Origin: an uncultured Erysipelotrichaceae bacterium
GTDB lineage: Bacteria; Bacillota_I; Bacilli_A; RF39; UBA660
NCBI GenBank assembly: GCA_902797005.1
Contig: CADBRE010000054.1
Span: 1-5,175, forward strand
Length of the DNA stretch: 5,175 bases
Reading direction: 5' to 3'
Part shown: piece after piece, positions 1 to 5,175 of the stretch
Numbering within the stretch: position 1 is the first letter of the stretch
Layout of the letters: each line of letters opens with the position of its first letter
Notes under the pieces: generated by a model
Databases searched by the model: none
Told to the model about the DNA's origin: nothing
Seen by the model: the letters and a program-made list of their open reading frames with translations, nothing else
Translations under genes and position numbers: made by a program

Positions 1-26
1 AACATGTGCTAAGTTAATGAACTGTT

Positions 27-53
27 AAGAAAGTGTTAAAACTTTCTTTTTTT
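27..53 (+). terminator. Probable intrinsic terminator of an upstream gene
   Basis: An 8-bp perfect stem (27-34 AAGAAAGT pairing with 41-48 ACTTTCTT) around a 6-base loop (GTTAAA) runs straight into a T-rich tract (47-53, continuing CTTTT to 58). This is the layout of a rho-independent terminator on the plus strand. It would end transcription of a plus-strand gene whose coding sequence lies outside the window. The stem is AT-rich and so weak, which limits confidence. Confidence 0.55.
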
Positions 54-55
54 CT

Positions 56-83
56 TTTAATAAACTCTGATAATGAGTATAAT
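56..83 (+). promoter_or_regulatory. Candidate sigma-A-type promoter of pgk-tpiA
   Basis: A perfect TATAAT -10 hexamer sits at 78-83. The region a normal spacer upstream (55-61, TTTTAAT) matches the -35 consensus poorly, so the call rests mainly on the -10. A start about 7 bases downstream (near 90) would give a leader of only about 12 nt, just enough for the Shine-Dalgarno at 91-97. The promoter directly follows the upstream terminator, consistent with a new transcription unit. Confidence 0.5.
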
Positions 84-89
84 AAAGAT

Positions 90-97
90 AAGGTGAT
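90..97 (+). promoter_or_regulatory. Shine-Dalgarno site fixing the pgk start
   Basis: AAGGTGAT lies here, with 4-5 bases before the ATG at 102. The next in-frame ATG (111) would be about 14 bases away, too far. An in-frame GTG at 33 lies inside the terminator hairpin. The site therefore selects 102 as the start. Confidence 0.75.
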
Positions 98-101
98 AAA
101 T

Positions 102-1235
102 ATGCATAATATGAAAGATTTGAATCTAAATAATAAAAAGGTAATAGTAAGAGTAGACTATAATGTTCCTATGAAAGATGGAGTAGTTGTTGATAACAAT
201 AGAATAGTTTCTAGTTTAGAAACAATTAACTATCTAATTAGTGAAAATGCAAAGATAATACTTATGTCACATATGGGTAAAATTAAAACTGAAGAGGATA
301 AGGCAAATAATACTTTATTACCAGTCAAGAGTGAGCTTGAGCGTTTACTAAATAAAGAAGTAAAGTTTTGTGGTGAATTAAAAGGAGAAACTTTAGAAAA
401 AGAAGTTAATGATTTATTACCAGGAGAAATACTACTACTTGAAAACACTAGATATATGGATTATCCTGAAAAATTAGAAAGTGGTTGTGATGAAGAACTA
501 TCTAAATATTGGGCTAGTCTTGCTGATGCATTTATTCTTGATGCTTTTGGCTCATGCCACAGAGCGCATGCTTCTACTTATGGAATGGCTAAGTATTTAC
601 CACATGCAGTAGGATTCTTAGTTGAAAAAGAAGTTAAAGAACTTGATAAAATTAAAAATGAAAAGAAGACTTTAATTCTTGGTGGAGCTAAAGTTAGTGA
701 TAAGATTGGTGTAATTAAGAATTTACTTCCAACATCAGAAAAGGTTTTAATTGGTGGAGCTATGTGTGCAACTTTCTTAGAAGCTAAAGGAGTAGATACA
801 GGCAAAACATTTGTAGATATGGACTATTTACTAGAAGCAAGAGATTTAATTAATACTGGTAAAATTATTCTTCCTATAGATGTAGTAACTGAAAGTGGTG
901 TTAAGTCTTTAGAAAGAATAAATGAAAATGAAAGCATTTTAGATCTAGGACCAGAGACTATAGATTTATATAAGCAAAATATAAATCCTGATTATATGGT
1001 TTTATTAAATGGAACACTAGGTAAATATGAAGAAGAAAAGTATGAAGATGCTACTAAAGAAATGTTTGAGTTTTTAAAAGATAATAACTTTAAAGTAGTA
1101 GTGTGTGGTGGAGATGGAGCAAGCGCTGCTAAGAAATATAACTTCACGCCTTACTATCTTTCTACAGGTGGAGGAGCATCACTTGAATACCTTGAAGGAA
1201 AAGAGCTTCCTGCTTTAAAAATAATGGAGGATTAA
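102..1235 (+). CDS. pgk: Phosphoglycerate kinase, divergent motifs
   Basis: The product is a 377-residue cytoplasmic glycolytic enzyme that interconverts 1,3-bisphosphoglycerate + ADP and 3-phosphoglycerate + ATP. Seen in the N-domain: VDYNVP (D19, N21), R34, SHMGK (H57), ENTR (R117), DAFGSCHRAHAS (R154). Seen in the C-domain: GGAKVSDKIG (K197), CGGDG (D338) and STGGGASLEYLEGKELP near the end. These leave the family assignment in little doubt. It is slightly shorter than the usual 390-400 residues, mainly from shortened loops before GGAKVSDK and before the LDLGPETI segment. Several conserved positions differ. SHLGRPK is SHMGKIK, so the usual substrate-binding Arg is Lys60. LIGGGMA is LIGGAMC. 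WNGPxGxFE is LNGTLGKYE, so the Pro is Thr. GGGD(S/T) is CGGDG. The principal substrate and nucleotide residues remain, so activity is plausible. The start at 102 is chosen from the Shine-Dalgarno at 90-97. The TIM-like gene follows after one base. Confidence 0.95.
   Translation: MHNMKDLNLNNKKVIVRVDYNVPMKDGVVVDNNRIVSSLETINYLISENAKIILMSHMGKIKTEEDKANNTLLPVKSELERLLNKEVKFCGELKGETLEKEVNDLLPGEILLLENTRYMDYPEKLESGCDEELSKYWASLADAFILDAFGSCHRAHASTYGMAKYLPHAVGFLVEKEVKELDKIKNEKKTLILGGAKVSDKIGVIKNLLPTSEKVLIGGAMCATFLEAKGVDTGKTFVDMDYLLEARDLINTGKIILPIDVVTESGVKSLERINENESILDLGPETIDLYKQNINPDYMVLLNGTLGKYEEEKYEDATKEMFEFLKDNNFKVVVCGGDGASAAKKYNFTPYYLSTGGGASLEYLEGKELPALKIMED
1226..1230 (+). promoter_or_regulatory. Shine-Dalgarno of tpiA inside the pgk 3' end
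   Basis: GGAGG lies within the last sense codons of pgk, 6 bases before a GTG start at 1237. It supports the GTG start. Ribosomes finishing pgk at 1233-1235 would be sitting on the next initiation site, so translational coupling is likely. The first in-frame ATG lies about 16 codons in and would remove the active-site Asn and Lys. Confidence 0.75.
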
Positions 1236-1236
1236 A

Positions 1237-1929
1237 GTGAAAACAATAATATTAAACAACAAGTGCTATTTATCATATAAAGAAATGATGGATTATAAAA
1301 ATACTTTAGAAAGTATAAATAATAAAGATTTAAATATTGTTTTATTACCTAACATAGCTTACCTTTCACTATTCAAAGAATCAAAACTTAATATTGGTAC
1401 TCAAAACTTTTATAGCTACAATTATGGAGCTTACACTGGAGAAGTATGCTTGGAATCTCTTAAAGACTTAAATGTAACTTACACTTTAGTTGGCCATCCA
1501 GAAAGATTAGAGTTGAGACTAGACACCTATACCGAAATAAAAGACAAATTATATAGATCACTAAACTCTGACTTTAAAACTATATTATGTATTGGAAAAG
1601 ATGAAAGTGAAAAAATGATAAAGAAAGAACTAAAGTATTATCTATCTAATATAGAATATAAATCATTTAAAAATCTAATCATTGCTTATGAACCATATAG
1701 TAAAATAGAAGAAGATGATGTTGATTTAGTAGATATAGAACTTAAAAAAGAGTGCATAACTAAATATATAAAGAAACACTTTGACGAGGAAGTAACATTT
1801 ATATATGGTGGTGCAGTAAATAAAGATAATATTAATGATATACTTTCTATAACTGATGGTGTTTTAATAGGTAGAAACAGTATAGATGTTAAAGAATTAA
1901 AATCACTTATAGACAATAAAGCTTCCTAA
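1237..1929 (+). CDS. tpiA: Divergent triosephosphate isomerase family protein
   Basis: The 230-residue TIM-barrel protein belongs to the triosephosphate isomerase family, which interconverts dihydroxyacetone phosphate and glyceraldehyde 3-phosphate. Family signatures seen in order: N7-x-K9 (active-site Asn/Lys), GAYTGE (64-69), GHPER with electrophile H87 and E89, LCIG (117-120), AYEP with catalytic base E152, YGGA (190-193) and GVLIGR (208-213). All catalytic residues are present. The phosphate-binding shell is not canonical. The loop-6 segment normally reading VWAIGTGK is YSKIEEDD (154-161), so the gripping glycine is lost and the tip is acidic. YGGS is YGGA. The usual Gly-Gly of loop 8 is G212-R213. 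At 230 residues it is shorter than the usual ~250. It starts at GTG one base after the pgk stop. It may be the cell's working isomerase with a drifted loop, or a paralogue with another substrate or a regulatory role. The symbol reflects the family, not proven activity. Confidence 0.85.
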   Translation: MKTIILNNKCYLSYKEMMDYKNTLESINNKDLNIVLLPNIAYLSLFKESKLNIGTQNFYSYNYGAYTGEVCLESLKDLNVTYTLVGHPERLELRLDTYTEIKDKLYRSLNSDFKTILCIGKDESEKMIKKELKYYLSNIEYKSFKNLIIAYEPYSKIEEDDVDLVDIELKKECITKYIKKHFDEEVTFIYGGAVNKDNINDILSITDGVLIGRNSIDVKELKSLIDNKAS

Positions 1930-1944
1930 TGGTAGGAAGTTTTA
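1917..1944. terminator. Shared bidirectional terminator holding both stop codons
   Basis: The arms 1917-1928 and 1933-1944 form a 12-bp stem (one G-T wobble at 1921/1940) around a 4-base loop (ATGG). The plus strand then carries a short T run within the 3' arm and AT-rich sequence after it. The minus strand reads CTTTATTGT after its core stem. The core CTTCCTA/TAGGAAG is the strong part. The stem contains the TAA of the TIM gene (1927-1929) and, on the other strand, the TAA of the convergent gene (1942-1944). It most likely ends both transcripts. Confidence 0.75.
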
Positions 1945-4434
1945 ATATACTCTTTTATTATTTTCATAAAAATTCTTTTGATTTATGTAAGTATCTACTG
2001 CATATTTAATATCTTCAAAATCTTTTAAAACAGCTATATAAACTATTGAAGGGGAATCAAGTGATTTAAATGTATCTTTGCCTAATTCATCTTTTTCATT
2101 TAAATATTCATTGGCTATATCTTTATCTTCTATTAGCTTAACTTGCCATTCTTTTAAAGTTTTAATTATTTTATTTAAAGTGTCATCATATATTTCTTTT
2201 GGGCATTTGCTCAATATTTCATAAATACTATTACCTATTCTAATATCTTCGCTTAAGCCATTAATATTTTTTGCGAAAATAGCATTCAAGCAATAATTAA
2301 TACTATCAACAATAGTTTTATGCTTAACTGAGTTGTTAACAATTTTACTTAAATCACTTAAAAAAGTGTCTAAGTCTTTTCTAATTTCTTGAGTTATTTC
2401 TTCTTTAGTTTTATTTAAATCACTAGCCTTATATTTGTTAACTATAGTATTCATTTCACAAGAGTATTTATTTCTATTAGCTTTATCAAGTTTATTAATA
2501 ATGGAATTAATTGATTTAATATCATGAGATAAATCATTATCTGCTTTTGCTTCCAAAGTGCTAATAAGCCATTCATATTTTTCGGCATCTATAAATATAC
2601 TTTCTGCTTTTAATTTAAAATAAGTACTAGGGCTTTCAAGCATCAAATTATGTTGATTAAAATTACTTATTTGCTTTGAAATAGTCTCTTGAGTTTTATC
2701 AAGTAATTTTTGAAATCTATCATTTATTTCTTTGTTGCCATACTCTTTGCACACAAAACAAATAAAATCTATCTTATCATTAATACTTTCAATCTTTTCG
2801 GGCTTTGTAACATTTCCACTATGTAAATTATTTTCAATCCTAGATAATTCCTTTAAAAAATTTATAGATTCTATATTTCGATTTAAAAAAGTTATTATAT
2901 TATCAAGTTCAGTAATAACACTATAGTGTAAGCTTTTAACATTATTAGGTTCATTGGTAAGAGCAATACCACTTTTGCTATTAAAATCTAGAGTTGGCTT
3001 CATGTTTTCTTGTGCTTCTTTAGCATTTTCCAAAATCTCTTTTACTTTTTCAATAATGATATTTCTTTGGTTTTCCTCAAGATACTTAGTTGAATATGTT
3101 ATAGTATCTAGTCGTTCTTTTAGTTCAGGATCTACTACATCTTTAAGAATTTCTTCTTTTATTTCTTGCTTGTCAATTGTTTTTTCTTCAAATTTGTCCT
3201 TAAAAATAAATTCATATTGTGGGAATCTTTTCATGATTTCAAGCTTTTTAAATGCATTTATATTTTGAACACCATAAAGTATGACTTTTACAGGTCCAAA
3301 CTGAGGTAAAATCTCTTCTAATCTTATAAAAGTATTATTGTAATCTGTCATTGAACAATCTATGTGTAAAGTTAAATCTTCAGATATTTTTGCGCCAGAC
3401 GCAATTATTAAATTAGAAGTAATATCAAAGTAAAAATTCTTTGCGTGACTTGTTAAAATCCCAAGTAATGCAAAAGTCGCCATATTATTTGGAAAATATA
3501 CATCTTCAATGCTTTCAGGGAGTGCAGACCAATAAATTTTAGATGTTGTTTTAGGAAATTTAATAGATTCTAAATGAGTCTCAGAAAAAAAGCTCTCTAT
3601 AGTCGTAACACCTTCTGGAACGATGACATCTTTTTGGTTACCACGATATTTCTTTACTACACTATTTTCAATAAGCCATTCATCATTGTCAATATTTAAT
3701 GGTTCAATCTGTTTATCATGTTCAAGATTTCTAAACATTTCATTTTTAACAATATTCAAAAATGATTTGATGTAGGTATGTTCAAAAAATTTAGTATCGT
3801 TGCCATCCATTATGTATCTAATTCCAGAAAAAATTAATTCTTTTGAAATCAGTATTCGAGCATCTTCATCTATATACCATTCAACAGGAATTACTTTCAT
3901 CAAATAATCTTCACCCAACTTGATATCTCTACCAACATTAGCATATCTGCTATTTCCAAAAATTGGCTTATCAATTAATTCTTCAACGACATTAACCCCG
4001 CTTTTTTCAGGTAATGTATATGTTCTTCCAGTGGTATTGAATTCGGGAGAATGTGATCTATATAAATATGTTGGTGTTGTATATAATAATAAAGGATATT
4101 CACCAAATAACACAGTCCCTTTATCAGTCTTTCCTTTCTTGATAATGTCATCTAAATCTTTTGAGTATTCTATCATTAATCTATATGAATACTCTAAATG
4201 ATTATCATCTTCAACACTTGTTACGGCACTTTTAGCTATACCTGACCTAAGATCCTGATTAATTATTTTAACATTACTACTACTAGCCAATGTCCTTGTA
4301 AAATAGCTTGAACTACATTTACTATGTAAAAAAGTAGCTAATTCACTTGGATTAGAATAATCATCTTTTATATGTAGTTTGTGCTTTCCGACAATGTGTC
4401 CTTCTGCTGGTAAAGTTAATTCAAATTCGTTCAT
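1942..4434 (-). CDS. Uncharacterised DUF6273-like / LRR / helical protein
   Basis: I do not recognise this 830-residue protein as a whole. Residues 1-105 match nothing I know. Residues about 108-240 follow the pattern of DUF6273-type domains: FGEYP (110-114), a variable segment, PVEWYID (183-189), ILISKELIFSGIRY (194-207) and YIKSFLN (221-227). Residues about 250-320 resemble BspA-type LRR_5 repeats: WLIENSVVKKYRG, VIVPEGVTTIES (270-281), LESIKFPK and IEDVYFPNN. An alpha/beta-looking stretch follows to about 412. From about 415 to the end it is rich in Lys, Glu, Asn and Ile and probably almost entirely helical, with coiled-coil potential. No signal peptide, membrane segment, sortase signal or catalytic motif is visible, so a cytoplasmic scaffold or binding role is the cautious reading. 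The ATG at 4434 is preferred to the GTG at 4443 because AGGTGAG (4445-4439) lies just ahead of it and overlaps that GTG. The gene is convergent with tpiA and divergent from spo0A, with Spo0A-type operators upstream. Confidence 0.88.
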   Translation of the reverse strand: MNEFELTLPAEGHIVGKHKLHIKDDYSNPSELATFLHSKCSSSYFTRTLASSSNVKIINQDLRSGIAKSAVTSVEDDNHLEYSYRLMIEYSKDLDDIIKKGKTDKGTVLFGEYPLLLYTTPTYLYRSHSPEFNTTGRTYTLPEKSGVNVVEELIDKPIFGNSRYANVGRDIKLGEDYLMKVIPVEWYIDEDARILISKELIFSGIRYIMDGNDTKFFEHTYIKSFLNIVKNEMFRNLEHDKQIEPLNIDNDEWLIENSVVKKYRGNQKDVIVPEGVTTIESFFSETHLESIKFPKTTSKIYWSALPESIEDVYFPNNMATFALLGILTSHAKNFYFDITSNLIIASGAKISEDLTLHIDCSMTDYNNTFIRLEEILPQFGPVKVILYGVQNINAFKKLEIMKRFPQYEFIFKDKFEEKTIDKQEIKEEILKDVVDPELKERLDTITYSTKYLEENQRNIIIEKVKEILENAKEAQENMKPTLDFNSKSGIALTNEPNNVKSLHYSVITELDNIITFLNRNIESINFLKELSRIENNLHSGNVTKPEKIESINDKIDFICFVCKEYGNKEINDRFQKLLDKTQETISKQISNFNQHNLMLESPSTYFKLKAESIFIDAEKYEWLISTLEAKADNDLSHDIKSINSIINKLDKANRNKYSCEMNTIVNKYKASDLNKTKEEITQEIRKDLDTFLSDLSKIVNNSVKHKTIVDSINYCLNAIFAKNINGLSEDIRIGNSIYEILSKCPKEIYDDTLNKIIKTLKEWQVKLIEDKDIANEYLNEKDELGKDTFKSLDSPSIVYIAVLKDFEDIKYAVDTYINQKNFYENNKRVY

Positions 4435-4438
4435 ATGT

Positions 4439-4445
4439 CTCACCT
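4439..4445 (-). promoter_or_regulatory. Shine-Dalgarno fixing the start of the minus-strand gene
   Basis: Read on the minus strand this is AGGTGAG, 4 bases ahead of the ATG at 4434-4432. A GTG in the same frame (4443-4441) is part of this site itself and so cannot be the start it serves. Confidence 0.7.
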
Positions 4446-4446
4446 A

Positions 4447-4480
4447 ATTATATAATATCAAATTGTAGCTTTAAAATCAA
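4447..4480 (-). promoter_or_regulatory. Candidate promoter(s) of the minus-strand gene
   Basis: On the minus strand, TTGATT (4480-4475) and TATTAT (4457-4452) are separated by 17 bases, a normal sigma-A spacing, and would give a leader of about 11 nt. That is close to the short leader inferred for pgk. TATAAT at 4452-4447 looks too near the Shine-Dalgarno. TACAAT (4467-4462) is an alternative -10 with no standard -35, but with a Spo0A-type box 21 bases upstream. The sequence alone does not decide between them. Confidence 0.4.
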
Positions 4481-4487
4481 ATATGGC

Positions 4488-4535
4488 TTTCGACAAAATG
4501 TGACAAAAAACGAGCATTTTCGACAAAACTAGACA
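4488..4535. promoter_or_regulatory. Helically phased array of Spo0A (0A) boxes
   Basis: Two perfect copies of TTTCGACAAAA (4488-4498 and 4518-4528) contain the 0A-box core TTCGACA, which is TGTCGAA on the other strand. Each is followed exactly 10 bp on by a degenerate box, TGTGACA (4499-4505) and CTAGACA (4529-4535). The GACA elements thus start at 4492, 4502, 4522 and 4532. A weaker ACGAGCA fills the empty register at 4510-4516. Spo0A is known to bind as a dimer to tandem 7-bp boxes with 10-bp periodicity, which each strong-plus-weak pair fits. Lying 66 bp upstream of spo0A and just upstream of the divergent gene, the array points to autoregulation and possible co-regulation. Whether it activates or represses is not visible. 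Confidence 0.75.
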
Positions 4536-4554
4536 TATTAAACTCTACCTTATT

Positions 4555-4579
4555 TTATAATAAAAGTATTATAATAAAA
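4555..4579 (+). promoter_or_regulatory. Duplicated -10 region of spo0A
   Basis: An 11-bp direct repeat TTATAATAAAA occurs at 4555-4565 and 4569-4579, giving two perfect TATAAT hexamers (4556-4561 and 4570-4575) 14 bp apart. Neither has a good -35 at 16-18 bp. TAGACA (4530-4535), inside the last 0A-type box, lies 20 bp upstream of the first hexamer. That overlong spacing is of the kind known for Spo0A-activated sigma-A promoters such as B. subtilis spoIIG. I see no sigma-H-type promoter. Confidence 0.5.
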
Positions 4580-4600
4580 ATGTAATATAAAGGAGAGGTT

Positions 4601-5175
4601 ATGAAAAAGAGAATACTAGCAGTAGATGATAATAAGAACATAACAGATATATTAACTGAATATTTTGTAAGCAGTAAAGAAATCGAAGTAGTAGACACAG
4701 CAGCAGATGGAGATGAAGCTTGGGATAAGATAAGAAAGAATCATGATAATTATGATGTAGTGCTTTTGGATCTAATCATGCCTAAGAAAGATGGGATGTA
4801 TGTATTAGAAAAGATAAAAGAAGAAAAGTTAAATATAAAAGTAATAGTGGTAACTAGTTATAATGAAGAAGAAACAATAAGAAATATAAGTGAATATGGA
4901 GTAAAATACTTTGTGCTTAAACCATTTGATTTAAAACAGTTAGAAAAGAAGATAATAGAGATTACTTCTAAGAAGAGAGATAATAAAATTATAGATTTGC
5001 AAGAAGGAAAAGAAATGGTAGAGATTACTAATATGCTACATAAACTTGGTATTCCTTCACATATTAAAGGTTATCAGTATGTTAGAGACGCAATTAATCT
5101 TGTATATACTAATCCTGCTTTGATAGGTGGCATTACTAAAGAACTATATCCTGAAATAGGAAAGATATATAATAC
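4601..5175 (+). CDS. spo0A: Sporulation master regulator Spo0A (3' end missing)
   Basis: The first 191 complete codons of Spo0A, the response regulator that starts sporulation and other stationary-phase programmes when phosphorylated. The receiver domain (about 1-120) has the acidic pair D9-D10, phospho-acceptor D57 in VVLLDLIMP, T85 and K107 in LKPF, so it looks able to be phosphorylated. After a short linker, the Spo0A-specific DNA-binding domain begins near 138: MLHKLGIPSHIKGYQYVRDA (145-164) and ITKELYPEIGKIYNT, all characteristic of Spo0A and not of other regulators. The window ends just before the recognition helix, so its integrity cannot be judged. The start ATG at 4601 follows AGGAGAGG (4591-4598). 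In Bacillus and Clostridium spo0A usually follows spoIVB. Here the upstream neighbour is a divergent unknown gene and spo0A has its own promoter region with Spo0A operators. Confidence 0.97.
   Translation, partial: MKKRILAVDDNKNITDILTEYFVSSKEIEVVDTAADGDEAWDKIRKNHDNYDVVLLDLIMPKKDGMYVLEKIKEEKLNIKVIVVTSYNEEETIRNISEYGVKYFVLKPFDLKQLEKKIIEITSKKRDNKIIDLQEGKEMVEITNMLHKLGIPSHIKGYQYVRDAINLVYTNPALIGGITKELYPEIGKIYN

Noticed and set aside
1..30. Tail of an upstream coding sequence
   Set aside because: All three plus frames meet a stop within 28 bases (10-12, 15-17, 26-28), so any tail would be at most 8 residues and cannot be assigned to a frame or family.
33..101. In-frame GTG at 33 extending PGK by 23 residues
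   Set aside because: It lies inside the terminator hairpin and upstream of the promoter -10. The added residues do not resemble PGK, and AAGGTGAT points to the ATG at 102.
230..805. Short minus-strand frames opposite pgk (230-448, 578-805) and opposite the TIM gene (1686-1916)
   Set aside because: They are Ser/Ile/Leu-rich antisense shadows of conserved genes with no recognisable family.
2954..3268. 104-codon plus-strand reading frame, and similar frames at 2732-2926 and 3920-4201
   Set aside because: They are fully antisense to the 830-residue gene. Their products have low-complexity Ser/Phe/Leu-rich composition typical of reverse reading of AT-rich coding DNA, and I recognise no family in them.
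1942..4434. The large gene as a mobile-element or phage cargo gene
   Set aside because: No terminal repeats, target-site duplication, tRNA, integrase or transposase is visible in the window, and the AT-richness is similar to that of the neighbours.
4435..4443. GTG at 4443 as start of the minus-strand gene
   Set aside because: It is part of the AGGTGAG Shine-Dalgarno serving the ATG at 4434.
4488..4535. Phased repeats as a CRISPR array or replication iterons
   Set aside because: The repeats are 7-11 bp with 10-bp phasing, much too short for CRISPR. They match the Spo0A operator and lie directly upstream of spo0A, which explains them better.

Overview
The window is an AT-rich, densely packed stretch of a low-GC Gram-positive (Firmicutes/Bacilli-type) chromosome. 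It carries a recognisable spo0A gene, purine-rich Shine-Dalgarno sites and short intergenic gaps. TGG codes for tryptophan and the genes read normally with the standard bacterial code. The phosphoglycerate kinase has an N-terminal half (SHMGKIKTEEDK, ENTRY, KYWASLAD) that resembles Mollicutes/Erysipelotrichia-type enzymes. My best guess is therefore an uncultured gut-type Bacilli lineage near the Mollicutes (RF39-like). This rests on recognition, not a search.

Layout: positions 1-101 hold a probable terminator of an unseen upstream gene and the promoter of a two-gene operon. Next come pgk (102-1235) and a triosephosphate-isomerase-family gene (1237-1929), separated by one base and probably translationally coupled. 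Both glycolytic proteins keep their main catalytic residues but depart from canonical motifs that bind phosphate or nucleotide. The departure is strongest in the TIM-like protein, whose phosphate-gripping loop is acidic. A 12-bp hairpin at 1917-1944 contains the stop codons of both the TIM gene and the convergent minus-strand gene, so it looks like a shared terminator. The minus-strand gene (1942-4434) encodes an uncharacterised 830-residue protein. It has a DUF6273-like domain, a short BspA-type leucine-rich-repeat stretch and a long helical C-terminal half, with no signal peptide or membrane segment visible.

Positions 4435-4600 separate this gene from the divergent spo0A (4601 to beyond the window end). 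This 166-bp region holds two perfect copies of an 11-bp sequence containing the Spo0A operator core TTCGACA, exactly 30 bp apart. Each is followed 10 bp later by a degenerate copy, giving a helically phased array. The array suggests that Spo0A autoregulates its own gene and may also control the unknown divergent gene. That regulatory link, and the divergent pgk-TIM pair, are the two things most worth following up.
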